Shown here: piece after piece, positions 5,579 through 13,145 of the stretch
Layout of the letters: every line of letters starts with the position of its first letter
How positions within the stretch are numbered: position 1 is the first letter of the stretch
Assembly (NCBI GenBank): GCA_964448935.1
Contig: CAYVBE010000113.1
Location: 1 to 13,253, forward strand
Length of the DNA stretch: 13,253 nucleotides
Direction of reading: 5' to 3'
DNA from: CAYVBE01 sp964448935
GTDB taxonomy: Bacteria > Planctomycetota > Brocadiia > SM23-32
The notes under the pieces: model-generated
Seen by the model: the letters and a program-made list of their open reading frames with translations, nothing else
What the model was told of the DNA's origin: nothing
Database searches by the model: none
Position numbers and translations under genes: made by a program

Positions 5579-7516
5579 TTACAGGCTGAGGGCGGTGCGC
5601 ACGATGGACCACGTGCCCTGGCTCATGAAGCTCCCGAGCACCATACCGATGCAAAGACGCCGGCCGACGCGGTAGAGCCGGGCGCCGCCGAAGTAGACGA
5701 CCAGGCCCTTGGCCAGCCACGAGATGAATATCGAGAACCAGAAAGTGGTCACAAGGAAAGCGCCGCTGGTGAGGAAGCCCACCGGGTGAAGCGGCCACCA
5801 GAAGAACATCCGCTGCGCCACCACCAGCACGCCCATCACCGCCGCGCCCGTGCCCGTCCAGAGAAGCCCCGCGTGGCTGGGGCCGGCGGAGGAGCCCGCC
5901 ATGCTGGTTGTCCACATCCAGCTCAGGCGCGCGGAGCTGTTGATGTACCAGGCATGCAGCGTGCTGGCGCCGTGGGTGTAGCCCAGCCATATGGTGCAGA
6001 ACGCCCCCACCAGATAGGTCACCACAAGGCCGGCGATCATGGCCCCGAAAAGGCCCCGGAAGCGTTTGCCGGTCAGGTACATTCCGTGCGCAGCTCCGGA
6101 CATGGGTGAATTGCGCAGGTCGGCGTGCGATGCCAGATGGCAGCCCAGAGCGCTGATCTGCTGCGGGCCCAGGTTCCGCGGCCCCACCGCGCTGGTCAGC
6201 CATACCCCGGGGATGGCCGGCGAGTTGATGCCCGGCAGGCCGCACTGAGCTATCACACGTGCCAGTCCGTAATACACCACGAAGGTGATCAGCAGGAGGG
6301 CGACGGCGTAGTGCGGCCGCAGCCCGATCAGCCCGAACCAGACCACCACGATCAGCGCGCCGACCAGCACCACGCCGAAGGCGGCGGTGTACGAAGCCGG
6401 TTCGCCGCGATCGTAATCGGGCCGCCGTCCCAGGGCGCACTGCACCGCCCGCCACAGGTGGGTGCGCGCCATCCAGAGGCTGAAGCCGCTGAACACCAGC
6501 AGCGCGCCCATGGACAGGTGCTGAAACTCCGGGTGGCCCACCACGCCGTAGAGCATCCACTCGTTGAGCCCCAGCCCGTACTCACGGATAAAGGACCGGG
6601 CAATCCAGGACGCCAGGTTGAAGGTCCACAGGCTGAACGCCACCCGGTTGGGAATCAGGAACACCAGCCCTATGATGACCAGGTTCAGGCTGACCCTCAG
6701 CGGCATGGGGCCGAGCCCCGTGATGTTGTGCTGCACCCGGAAGGTCGGGAAAGCCGGCACGTAGCTGTTCAGACCGCGCGACAGTCCGATCAGCGCGGCA
6801 AAGCCCAGCCCGATCCAGAATTCCTTGCTCCGCGCGATGGACTTCACACCGGCCGCTTCTTCCGCCGTGCGGCACAGCTCCAGCGGAATCTGGGCGATGG
6901 GAAAGCTCAGGTGCTCGTGGTCCACCCACTGTTTGCGCATGATCACCATGAACGCGATAAGCGCGGCGAACAGCGACACGGCGAAGACGCCCCACATCAC
7001 CACGGGGGTCAGCCACGGCTGCCAGGGGATCGGGTCCCCCGCCGGTATGCCGGCCCAGAACTTCTCGATAGCCACCGTGCCGCCGCCCGGGTCCAGGGCG
7101 AACAGCCAGGACTTCAGGTGTGGGTGGACGTGCTCCTCGATCCGGGCCGCCTCGGTGATGAAGTAGTAGGGCGCCGACATGGCCGGGACGACGTAAGCGA
7201 CCAGCCCCGCCGTCACGATGGCGCCGGCCGTCAGCGTCATGGCGGTAATGGTGCGAAGCTCCCCGCCGCTCAGCCCCAGCCGCCGGTGTACCCGCGCAAG
7301 GCAGACGTTGAACACCAGGATCAGACCGACCAGCAGGAAGACCGGTCCGGCCGCGTCGTAGTCGCTGAACATCCCCTCCCGGGCCAGATAGAACGTCCAG
7401 TAGGGGGCCGCCACGCCGATGAAGGCGCAGACGAGCAGCCCCAGCATCACGGCGCGGAGAGTGATGCGGCCGCGCGGGCGTACCTGTGTCGTATGGGCGA
7501 TGGTCTCTTCGGTCAC
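5579..7516 (-). CDS. Large polytopic membrane protein (DUF6785/DUF6784-like)
   Basis: This 645-residue integral membrane protein has roughly a dozen hydrophobic helices, starting at about 20-43, 57-74 and 88-112, separated by a longer extracytoplasmic-looking loop at about 115-165. It resembles the DUF6785 plus DUF6784 proteins common in Planctomycetota, Lentisphaerota and Armatimonadota, with a conserved SGGELRTITAM-type segment after helix 2 and QWVDHEHLSFPIAQIP in the middle. Function is unknown; a transport role is plausible from topology and from its place beside glycoside-processing genes, but nothing proves it. It starts with GTG at 7516, about 7 bases after GGAAAAG, and has a promoter at 7545-7574. 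It is transcribed divergently from the DUF1080 gene and probably leads into the nuclease-like gene, whose start follows 45 bases after its TAA. Confidence 0.8.
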   Translation of the reverse strand: MTEETIAHTTQVRPRGRITLRAVMLGLLVCAFIGVAAPYWTFYLAREGMFSDYDAAGPVFLLVGLILVFNVCLARVHRRLGLSGGELRTITAMTLTAGAIVTAGLVAYVVPAMSAPYYFITEAARIEEHVHPHLKSWLFALDPGGGTVAIEKFWAGIPAGDPIPWQPWLTPVVMWGVFAVSLFAALIAFMVIMRKQWVDHEHLSFPIAQIPLELCRTAEEAAGVKSIARSKEFWIGLGFAALIGLSRGLNSYVPAFPTFRVQHNITGLGPMPLRVSLNLVIIGLVFLIPNRVAFSLWTFNLASWIARSFIREYGLGLNEWMLYGVVGHPEFQHLSMGALLVFSGFSLWMARTHLWRAVQCALGRRPDYDRGEPASYTAAFGVVLVGALIVVVWFGLIGLRPHYAVALLLITFVVYYGLARVIAQCGLPGINSPAIPGVWLTSAVGPRNLGPQQISALGCHLASHADLRNSPMSGAAHGMYLTGKRFRGLFGAMIAGLVVTYLVGAFCTIWLGYTHGASTLHAWYINSSARLSWMWTTSMAGSSAGPSHAGLLWTGTGAAVMGVLVVAQRMFFWWPLHPVGFLTSGAFLVTTFWFSIFISWLAKGLVVYFGGARLYRVGRRLCIGMVLGSFMSQGTWSIVRTALSL

Positions 7517-7544
7517 AACATCTTTTCCACTCTGGCGGAGCGGA

Positions 7545-7574
7545 ATTCTAGCACCGCGCCCACCGCCGGGTCAA
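7545..7574 (-). promoter_or_regulatory. Sigma70-type promoter for the large membrane protein
   Basis: On the minus strand TTGACC (7569-7574) and TAGAAT (7545-7550) are 18 bases apart, giving a short leader of about 20 bases before the GTG at 7516. The -35 box lies in the left arm of a 9-bp inverted repeat. Confidence 0.65.
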
Positions 7575-7610
7575 ACGCAGGCGCCGGGCAAAAGGCCTCG
7601 GGCGTTTGAC
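7570..7610. promoter_or_regulatory. Inverted repeat spanning both divergent -35 boxes (candidate operator)
   Basis: GTCAAACGC (7570-7578) and GCGTTTGAC (7602-7610) are perfect inverted copies, 32 bases centre to centre, about three helical turns. Each arm contains most of the -35 box of one of the two divergent promoters. The four bases beyond the shared TTGAC also match, which makes plain coincidence less likely. This is a plausible binding site for a dimeric or tetrameric regulator of both genes; no regulator is identified. Confidence 0.45.
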
Positions 7611-7633
7611 TGCGCCGCCTGAGCCGCTACAAT
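7606..7633 (+). promoter_or_regulatory. Sigma70-type promoter for the DUF1080 gene
   Basis: TTGACT (7606-7611) and TACAAT (7628-7633) are 16 bases apart. The start would be near 7640, with a leader of about 55 bases ending in a strong GGAGGAG ribosome binding site. Confidence 0.7.
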
Positions 7634-7694
7634 CCGGTTTGGGCCGATCCGTTCACTTCGCTTTTTCCATTCCAGACGAAGGAGGAGCAGCACG

Positions 7695-8435
7695 ATGGCA
7701 CAGGATAAGCCGGGTTACGACGACACGCCGCAGATTCCGGGCCAGCAGTGGAAAGTGCACGACAAGGAGCGGCCGCACCCCCGCGTGGTGGCACCGCCGA
7801 CGCCCAGCACGCAGAAGGAAGCCGGTGTGCCGCCCTCCGACGGCGTGGTGCTGTTCGACGGTACCGGTCTGACCGGATGGACCGGACGCGACGGCGGGGC
7901 CGAGTGGCGGCTGGAGGAGGATTACATGGAGGTCGAGCCGGGTACGGGGGACATCCAGACCGAAGAGACGTTCGGCGACTGCCAGCTCCACGTCGAGTGG
8001 GCCGCCCCGGCCGAGGTCAAAGGCGAGGGCCAGGGACGCGGCAACAGTGGCGTGTTCCTGATGGGGCGCTATGAGGTGCAGGTGCTCGACTGCTACGAGA
8101 ACCCCACGTACGCGGACGGCTCCACGGCGTCGGTCTACGGCGAGTATCCACCGCTCGTCAACGCCTGCCGCAGGCCCGGCGAGTGGCAGTTCTACGACAT
8201 CGTCTGGTTCGCCCCGCGGTTCGATGGCGACGATCTGGTGCAGCCGGCCTATCTGACGATGTTCCACAACGGCATCCTGGTCCACCACAACACCGAACTG
8301 ATCGGCCCCACCGGCCACCGCAACGTTTACGAATACGAGCCGCACCCTGCGGAAGGTCCGCTGCGCCTGCAGGACCACGGAGACAAAGTGCGGTATCGCA
8401 ACATCTGGTACCGCCCCCTGACCGGCCGCGACTGA
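7695..8435 (+). CDS. DUF1080-type 3-keto-glycoside hydrolase
   Basis: This 246-residue protein carries the DUF1080 / 3-keto-disaccharide hydrolase domain (PF06439), a concanavalin-like beta-sandwich, from about residue 48 to the end. Clear family blocks are VVLFDGTGLTGWTGRDG, then GRGNSGVFLMGRYEVQVLDC and the final VRYRNIWYRPL. Characterised relatives cleave glycosides after oxidation at C3. The first 45 residues are hydrophilic and proline-rich, with no signal peptide or lipobox, whereas many planctomycete relatives are secreted; this one is probably cytoplasmic. ATG at 7695 is preceded by GGAGGAG. It has its own promoter, divergent from that of the membrane protein, and no gene directly follows it. 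The family call is strong; the substrate is unknown. Confidence 0.92.
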   Translation: MAQDKPGYDDTPQIPGQQWKVHDKERPHPRVVAPPTPSTQKEAGVPPSDGVVLFDGTGLTGWTGRDGGAEWRLEEDYMEVEPGTGDIQTEETFGDCQLHVEWAAPAEVKGEGQGRGNSGVFLMGRYEVQVLDCYENPTYADGSTASVYGEYPPLVNACRRPGEWQFYDIVWFAPRFDGDDLVQPAYLTMFHNGILVHHNTELIGPTGHRNVYEYEPHPAEGPLRLQDHGDKVRYRNIWYRPLTGRD

Positions 8436-8639
8436 CGAACGGCAGGGCCTTACATTGAGACAAGGAGAGACACGGGGACGATTAGCGGCGACTGTGGAAA
8501 AGCACTGACCGCGACGTGGTCAGGACGCTGAAGGTTGTCTTTGGACGCTCGGCAGGGAAGCCGGGCTGTCAAGACCTCTTCATCCGTTTTCCGTTCCCTT
8601 CGTGTCTCTTGGTGTCCGTGTGATACTGATGTTCGTCGT
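8436..8639. other. Intergenic, degenerate repeat-like tracts
   Basis: No gene is seen. CTGACC (8505-8510) and GGTCAG (8518-8523) form a six-pair hairpin without a T tract, so it is not a convincing terminator for the DUF1080 gene. Tracts at 8456-8480 and, on the opposite strand, 8591-8620 resemble one at 3101-3131; 3123-3131 and 8612-8620 share ACGGACACC in opposite orientation. Confidence 0.4.
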
Positions 8640-9110
8640 TTTGCATGTGGGTACTTTCCCCCGTGCAACGTGGGGGATTTCCCGACTACACAGCGCTCCG
8701 TGCGTACGATAGACTCCCTCTTCGATGACGAGGACGCTCTCTGGAAAAGCGAACTGACCCGACCTGAAGGTGGGAGCGCGTGGGGCAGCGGAAAGCGAGC
8801 TGCGCCGGTTCGGGGGCCGCCGGGGAACTCCGCCCTGGGGTAGCGGACGCCGAAAAGTAGCCGCGACGGATGTACGGAGCGGCACACGGGGGCGGCGAGC
8901 CGCAACGCGGAGAACCGAAGATTCCGGCGCGAACCGGCGAAGCTTTCTTCCATTCTCCGCTCTTGGGACGATAGTTCAAGAGCGGTGGCACAGAGCTTCC
9001 ACCCGGAGGAGAACTCGGCCAGTTCCCCCCCGACCAACGCCTGCGCGAGAGAGGTTTCTCGGGAGTGTCTGAGCGGCAAGTCATGCTGCCTGCCAAACGG
9101 CGAAATAGTG
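8640..9110 (+). ncRNA. Candidate structured RNA or long 5' leader
   Basis: No frame here looks like protein, yet stem-loops follow one another closely. They include CCCCCGTG/CGTGGGGG (8658-8676, loop CAA), CGCTCTC/GGGAGCG (8735-8778), TCCGC/GCGGA (8829-8847), GCCGC/GCGGC (8860-8883), a nested GGAGAA..GAAGA with TCTTC..TTCTCC stem (8909-8958), a perfect 9-bp CCGCTCTTG/CAAGAGCGG hairpin (8957-8985), GAACT/AGTTC (9011-9025) and CGAGA/TCTCG (9046-9061). A few neighbours overlap and would compete. High GC raises the background of chance hairpins. I see no convincing promoter. RNase P, tmRNA, SRP and riboswitch hallmarks I looked for are absent. It runs into the zinc-ribbon gene, so it may be that gene's leader; the strand is inferred from this. 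Confidence 0.3.
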
Positions 9111-9156
9111 GCAACCAGAAGTGCTGACAGGAACCGGAAAGAGGGGGAGCCCGAAA

Positions 9157-9378
9157 ATGTTGAACATCACCGTATACTGCACGAGTTGTGGACGACGGCT
9201 GCGGAAGCTGGTGGACGATACCTGTCCGCCGTCACAATTGCGCTGCCGCTGCGGCGCGCGGTTCCCTTTGCGCATTGATCCGGAGGAGCCATCCCTGGCC
9301 GGGCTCAGCGCCGGTGGCAGTGACGGAGAGGCCGGCGAGACGGTCACCGGGCGGTCCCTCTCGCCCAGTTCAATATAG
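9157..9378 (+). CDS. Small zinc-ribbon-like protein
   Basis: This 73-residue protein has an N-terminal zinc-ribbon-like half: YCTSCGRRLRKL with C8 and C11, and LRCRCGARFPLRI with C30 and C32, resembling the short knuckles at the start of many planctomycete-type proteins (MJ0042-like). The second pair is C-x-C rather than the usual C-x2-C, and an extra C23 lies between. The second half is glycine- and serine-rich without recognisable fold. I chose the ATG at 9157 because GAGGGGGAG lies about 8 bases upstream; an in-frame GTG at 9121 would add 12 residues. The gene is alone between a structured non-coding region and a strong terminator. Function is unknown; RNA, DNA or protein binding through zinc is possible. 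Confidence 0.6.
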   Translation: MLNITVYCTSCGRRLRKLVDDTCPPSQLRCRCGARFPLRIDPEEPSLAGLSAGGSDGEAGETVTGRSLSPSSI

Positions 9379-9440
9379 CAGCCGGCCGGACGAGGTGACG
9401 TTCCCGCCCGGCCGTTGACGCGCCGGGCGATAAGAATACA

Positions 9441-9483
9441 GGCGGGTTGCGGCCACAATTGGTCGCAGCCCGCCCCCTTTTGT
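9441..9483 (+). terminator. Rho-independent terminator after the zinc-ribbon gene
   Basis: GGCGGGTTGCGGCC (9441-9454) pairs with GGTCGCAGCCCGCC (9461-9474) over 14 pairs, two of them G-U, with a six-base ACAATT loop. CCCTTTTGT follows. It separates the zinc-ribbon unit from the GH78 operon. Confidence 0.8.
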
Positions 9484-9515
9484 ACCGGTCGGGGCGGGCG
9501 GATCGGACGGGCAAC

Positions 9516-9544
9516 TTGACACGGAACGCGGTCCGCACTACAGT
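9516..9544 (+). promoter_or_regulatory. Near-consensus sigma70 promoter for the GH78/ChbG operon
   Basis: TTGACA (9516-9521) and TACAGT (9539-9544) are 17 bases apart. The start would be near 9551, giving a leader of about 45 bases with CGGAG 10 bases before the ATG at 9596. Confidence 0.75.
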
Positions 9545-9595
9545 GCTCTCAACAGGGGGAACGATACGTAGACCGCCAACCGGAGATTGCGTGCA

Positions 9596-12346
9596 ATGGG
9601 CAGGGACGAAGCCGGGTACGTCTGGTGTGATTCGTCGGGAAAAGGCTTCAATCGTTACGTCAGCTTCCGCAGAACGTTTCAACTCGGCTCCGAGGGACTG
9701 GAGGGTGAACTCAACCTGTTCGCCGACACACGCTACCGGCTCACCTTGAACGGCGTGGTGCTCGGCCACGGGCCGGCGCGGTTCAAGGCCTACGCCCCGG
9801 AGTACGACACTTACGACCTGGCGCCCTTCCTGCGCGAGGGGACGAACAGCATCGCGGTCCTGGTCAACAGCTACGGCTGCGGCTCGTTCCACAGCGACGT
9901 GGGACCGGGGGCCCTGATCGCCTGGGGCGAGGCACGCGACGCCCAGAACACCGTGGACCTGGCAACCGGCCCCTCCTGGCGCGCACGCGAATGCTCAGGC
10001 CACGTCCGCCAGACGATCAAGCTCTCCTTCGCCCTCAACCCGGGCGAGCTTCTCGACGCACGTAGCGCCGACCCGGATTGGGAGCAGCCCGACTACGACG
10101 ACGGCAACTGGGCCGAGGCCGTGCCGCTGGACGATATGGACCACTGGGGCGAGTTACGCCCGCGGTCCGTCCCTCCGCTGGACGAGCGGCCCATGCGACC
10201 GGTGCAGCGTCTCCGTACCTCCGTCGGACGACTTCCCCGCCCCGAAGAGCTGTACTCCGTGACGGTGGTCGTGGAGAACCCAGAGGCGGATACGGATGGC
10301 ATGAAAGCGACCGCCCTCACCCGCATCAAGTCTCCCCGCGATCAGGACGTAATCCTGGCGCTCAGCGAGGACGACTGCTGGGTCAACGGCGAAAAGCCCG
10401 AACCGCAAGAGTACCACGGCACATGGCTGCGCAAGGAGTTTTGCGCGCACCTGCGCGAGGGGTGGAACTCGCTGCAGGTGATGGGCAGCATCTACCAGGA
10501 TACCTTGCAGGTGATGCTGGGGCTGCCGAAAGAGGCGGGCCTCGAGGTAAGCGCCGAGGGAGGGGAGGACGCAGACAGCGTATTCCTGACCGCAGGGCCG
10601 TGGCCCGCCGAAATGGCCGAAAGGGCGGAGACCGAAGCCGCTGCGCTGGAGTCGCCCGACGACCTGCCGGGGGACTTCGGAGCCTGGACCGCCTGGCGTC
10701 GGCGGGACGGGGCTATGGCACCCTACCTGGCGCGGGCCTGGAGAACCAATACGGCCCTTGACGACGAGGATACATCCACAGCGGTTGACGGCGCCCGATA
10801 CGCCGAACAGGTGGGCGAAGACGCCCTCGTGCTGCTCTACGACTTTGGTGTCGAGCGGCTGGGGCGACCGGCCATCGAGCTGACTGCCGCCGAGGGCACG
10901 CGCGTTGACCTGGCCTACTCCGAGAAGCTCCGGGACGGCCAGCCGGCCGCCCTGGACACCATGCACATCCGGATGGGCGAGGGCTACGTGGCGCGGGAGG
11001 GCCGCCAGAGGTGGCGCACTTTCCACCCCCGCGGCATGCGCTACCTGGAGGTGAACGTGCGGGGCGACCTGGAGCAGTTCCAACTCCACGACCTCCACCT
11101 GGAACGTGCCAACTACCCCGTCCGCCGCGTCGGACGCTTCGAGTGCTCCGATCCCGTCTTGAACCGGATATGGCAGGTCGGCGTGGACACGGAGCACGCG
11201 TGCATGGAGGATGCCTTCCTGGACTGCCCGTGGCGCGAGCGTGGGCTGTATGCCGGCGACATGCTGGTTCAGTTCTACACGACCCTCGCGGCCTTCGGCG
11301 ACACCCAACTAATGAAGCGATGCATCCGGCTGTTCTTCCAGGGCCAGGCGGAGAACGGGTTCCTGCACGGCTGCTCGCACGGCTTCTCGCGCCCGCACCA
11401 CTCCGACTACTCGGTGATCACCGCCATGGCCGCGTGGGCATACTATGAACGCACCGGGGACGTGGACTTCCTGCGCGAGATCCGTGACGGCGTCGCCGAC
11501 CTCATGCAGGCGGTTCTGTCCCTGCAGGTGGAAGGCACCAACCTGCTGGGCGGAGAGGAACTGCGGCCCTACATTGACCGCCAGGTCATGGACCGGGGCG
11601 GCATCAACTGCGCAGTCAACTGTTTCTTTCAACACGGCTTCTCCGTCGCCGCCCACATCATGCGGGCCGTGGGCGATGCCGGGGCCGCCGCCGAGTACGC
11701 CGAGCACGCGGAGACGCTCGCGCGCGCCGTCCGCGCCGAGTTCTGGGACCCCGAGAACGAGGTCTTCACCGACCGCCGCCCGCAGGATGTCGAGCAGGCC
11801 ACTCCCTCGGTGGCGTCCAACACGCTGCCCCTGCTGTTCGAGATAGCCTCGGACGAGCAGATCGGCGGCGCGCTGGACTACATCGTCGAGGCAATGCAGG
11901 ACAATATCGGGCCGGAGGATGAGAACGGCCGCCCGCAGATCAAGGTCATGCCTTACTTCTCGTTCTATTCCCTGGAGGTGCTCTACCGCCACGGGCTGAT
12001 GGAGGAGGCCGAGGAGTTCATGCGGCGCAACTGGAGCATGATGCTGGAGGGCGGCGCGCGGACCTGGTGGGAGTTCTTCTCCCCGCGCGCGAGCTGGTGC
12101 CACGCCTGGGCCAGCGCGCCGACGCACTACCTCTCCTCCCGCGTGCTGGGCGTGACCTTCCCCGAGCCGGGCAATCCGGACGTGATCGCCGTTGACCCGC
12201 ACCCAGGCACGCTGACCTGGGCCTCCGGAGTTTACCCGCACCGCCGGGGGCAGATACAGGTTGAATGGGAATTGAAGGGCGAGCACTTGTTCCTGGAAGT
12301 CGGCGCGCCCGAAGGCGTCGAGGTCCGCGTGCCCAACCAGGTCTGA
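9596..12346 (+). CDS. GH78-like alpha-L-rhamnosidase
   Basis: This 916-residue enzyme has the layout of bacterial alpha-L-rhamnosidases. N-terminal beta-sandwich domains come first (FADTRYRLTLNGVVLGHGPARF, the carbohydrate-binding-like block). A six-hairpin (alpha/alpha)6 barrel starts near residue 520, and a C-terminal beta-sandwich ends in VRVPNQV. The motif LDCPWRERGLYAGD (about 542-555) corresponds to the GH78 DCPQRDERLGWTGD block; E548 is the likely general acid. E826 in WWEFFSP is the likely general base, and H836 in WCHAWASAPTHYLSSRVLG matches the conserved substrate-binding histidine. No signal peptide is seen, so it probably acts in the cytoplasm on imported oligosaccharides or glycosides. 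ATG at 9596 is 10 bases after CGGAG; a TTG at 9587 is too close to it. A ChbG gene follows after 31 bases. Confidence 0.88.
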   Translation: MGRDEAGYVWCDSSGKGFNRYVSFRRTFQLGSEGLEGELNLFADTRYRLTLNGVVLGHGPARFKAYAPEYDTYDLAPFLREGTNSIAVLVNSYGCGSFHSDVGPGALIAWGEARDAQNTVDLATGPSWRARECSGHVRQTIKLSFALNPGELLDARSADPDWEQPDYDDGNWAEAVPLDDMDHWGELRPRSVPPLDERPMRPVQRLRTSVGRLPRPEELYSVTVVVENPEADTDGMKATALTRIKSPRDQDVILALSEDDCWVNGEKPEPQEYHGTWLRKEFCAHLREGWNSLQVMGSIYQDTLQVMLGLPKEAGLEVSAEGGEDADSVFLTAGPWPAEMAERAETEAAALESPDDLPGDFGAWTAWRRRDGAMAPYLARAWRTNTALDDEDTSTAVDGARYAEQVGEDALVLLYDFGVERLGRPAIELTAAEGTRVDLAYSEKLRDGQPAALDTMHIRMGEGYVAREGRQRWRTFHPRGMRYLEVNVRGDLEQFQLHDLHLERANYPVRRVGRFECSDPVLNRIWQVGVDTEHACMEDAFLDCPWRERGLYAGDMLVQFYTTLAAFGDTQLMKRCIRLFFQGQAENGFLHGCSHGFSRPHHSDYSVITAMAAWAYYERTGDVDFLREIRDGVADLMQAVLSLQVEGTNLLGGEELRPYIDRQVMDRGGINCAVNCFFQHGFSVAAHIMRAVGDAGAAAEYAEHAETLARAVRAEFWDPENEVFTDRRPQDVEQATPSVASNTLPLLFEIASDEQIGGALDYIVEAMQDNIGPEDENGRPQIKVMPYFSFYSLEVLYRHGLMEEAEEFMRRNWSMMLEGGARTWWEFFSPRASWCHAWASAPTHYLSSRVLGVTFPEPGNPDVIAVDPHPGTLTWASGVYPHRRGQIQVEWELKGEHLFLEVGAPEGVEVRVPNQV

Positions 12347-12377
12347 CCCACCCGCAACACACGAGAGGAACCCGAGA

Positions 12378-13145
12378 ATGTCCGACGCACAGATTACGCT
12401 GATCACCCGAGGGGACGACAGCGGGGCGTGCCACAGCGCCAACGTGGCCATCCGCGACGCCTGCACGGAGGGCATCCTGCGCAACACATCCATCATCGTG
12501 CCCGGCCCCGCCTTCGAGGAAGCCGCCGAGATGTACCGCGACATGGACGACCTCTGCGTGGGCCTGCACGCCACCGTCACCGCCGAGTGGGACGCCGTCC
12601 GCTGGGGACCCGTGCTGGGGCCGGACAAGGTGCCCTCGCTGGTGGACGAGGACGGACACTTCCCGACCGACACCCACAAACTGAACGACATGGAACCCGA
12701 TCCGGACGAGATGATGCGCGAGATCCAGGCCCAACTCGAAATGGCCCGCGCGCACGGGCTCGACATCGCCTACATCGACACCCACATGGGCTTCGGCTGG
12801 GTCCGCGACATCGGCGACCGGGTCAAGGAATTCGCTGCCGAGCAGGGCCTCCTCACCTGGGACGCCGTGGACCGGCTGCCGCGCCCGGACGGCGAGTTCG
12901 AAAATGCCGTCCACCGCGTTATCGCCGGACTAAAGGCTGCCAGACCAGGCACTTACCTCATCGTCGGCCATCCAGTCTATCCCGAACAAGACGTGCTCGA
13001 CCTCGTGACCGACCCCGAACGCGGACGCCAGGTCGCCGCCGACCGCGACTGGCAGCGCCGAATGTTCATGGACCCCGACATCCTCGACTTCTGCGAAGCC
13101 CACGGGGTCGAAGCCGCGCGGTTCACGGACATCGCCTCCCCGTAG
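12378..13145 (+). CDS. ChbG/YdjC-family carbohydrate deacetylase
   Basis: This 255-residue protein belongs to the ChbG/YdjC/HpnK family, metal-dependent deacetylases that remove acetyl groups from amino sugars or related compounds. The metal site is visible: D13-D14 near the N-terminus, H64 in GLHATVT and H136 in YIDTHMGF; GHPVYPE lies near residue 195. Length is normal. The opening strand reads ITRGDDSGACHSAN where most relatives have NADDFG, so this is a divergent branch. ATG at 12378 has GAGAGG upstream and lies 31 bases after the rhamnosidase stop, so the two are probably cotranscribed. Its exact substrate is unknown; the pairing suggests an acetylated, rhamnose-containing glycan. It ends with TAG. 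Confidence 0.9.
   Translation: MSDAQITLITRGDDSGACHSANVAIRDACTEGILRNTSIIVPGPAFEEAAEMYRDMDDLCVGLHATVTAEWDAVRWGPVLGPDKVPSLVDEDGHFPTDTHKLNDMEPDPDEMMREIQAQLEMARAHGLDIAYIDTHMGFGWVRDIGDRVKEFAAEQGLLTWDAVDRLPRPDGEFENAVHRVIAGLKAARPGTYLIVGHPVYPEQDVLDLVTDPERGRQVAADRDWQRRMFMDPDILDFCEAHGVEAARFTDIASP

Noticed and set aside
3990..6560. An 856-codon open frame on the minus strand
   Set aside because: It runs through three recognisable minus-strand genes in another frame and has low-complexity R/G/A-rich composition without any domain.
6125..7609. A 494-codon + strand open frame
   Set aside because: Antisense to the large membrane protein; composition is Q/H/R-rich with no motif.
8505..8523. Hairpin as terminator of the DUF1080 gene
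   Set aside because: The stem is only six pairs, lies 70 bases after the stop and has no T tract.
8640..9110. RNase P RNA, tmRNA, SRP RNA or a group II intron in the structured region
   Set aside because: I looked on both strands for their hallmark sequences, such as the RNase P GGAAAGTCC core and the intron domain V pattern, and did not find them.
11309..12766. A 485-codon minus-strand open frame
   Set aside because: Antisense to the rhamnosidase and deacetylase genes, whose active-site motifs are intact.
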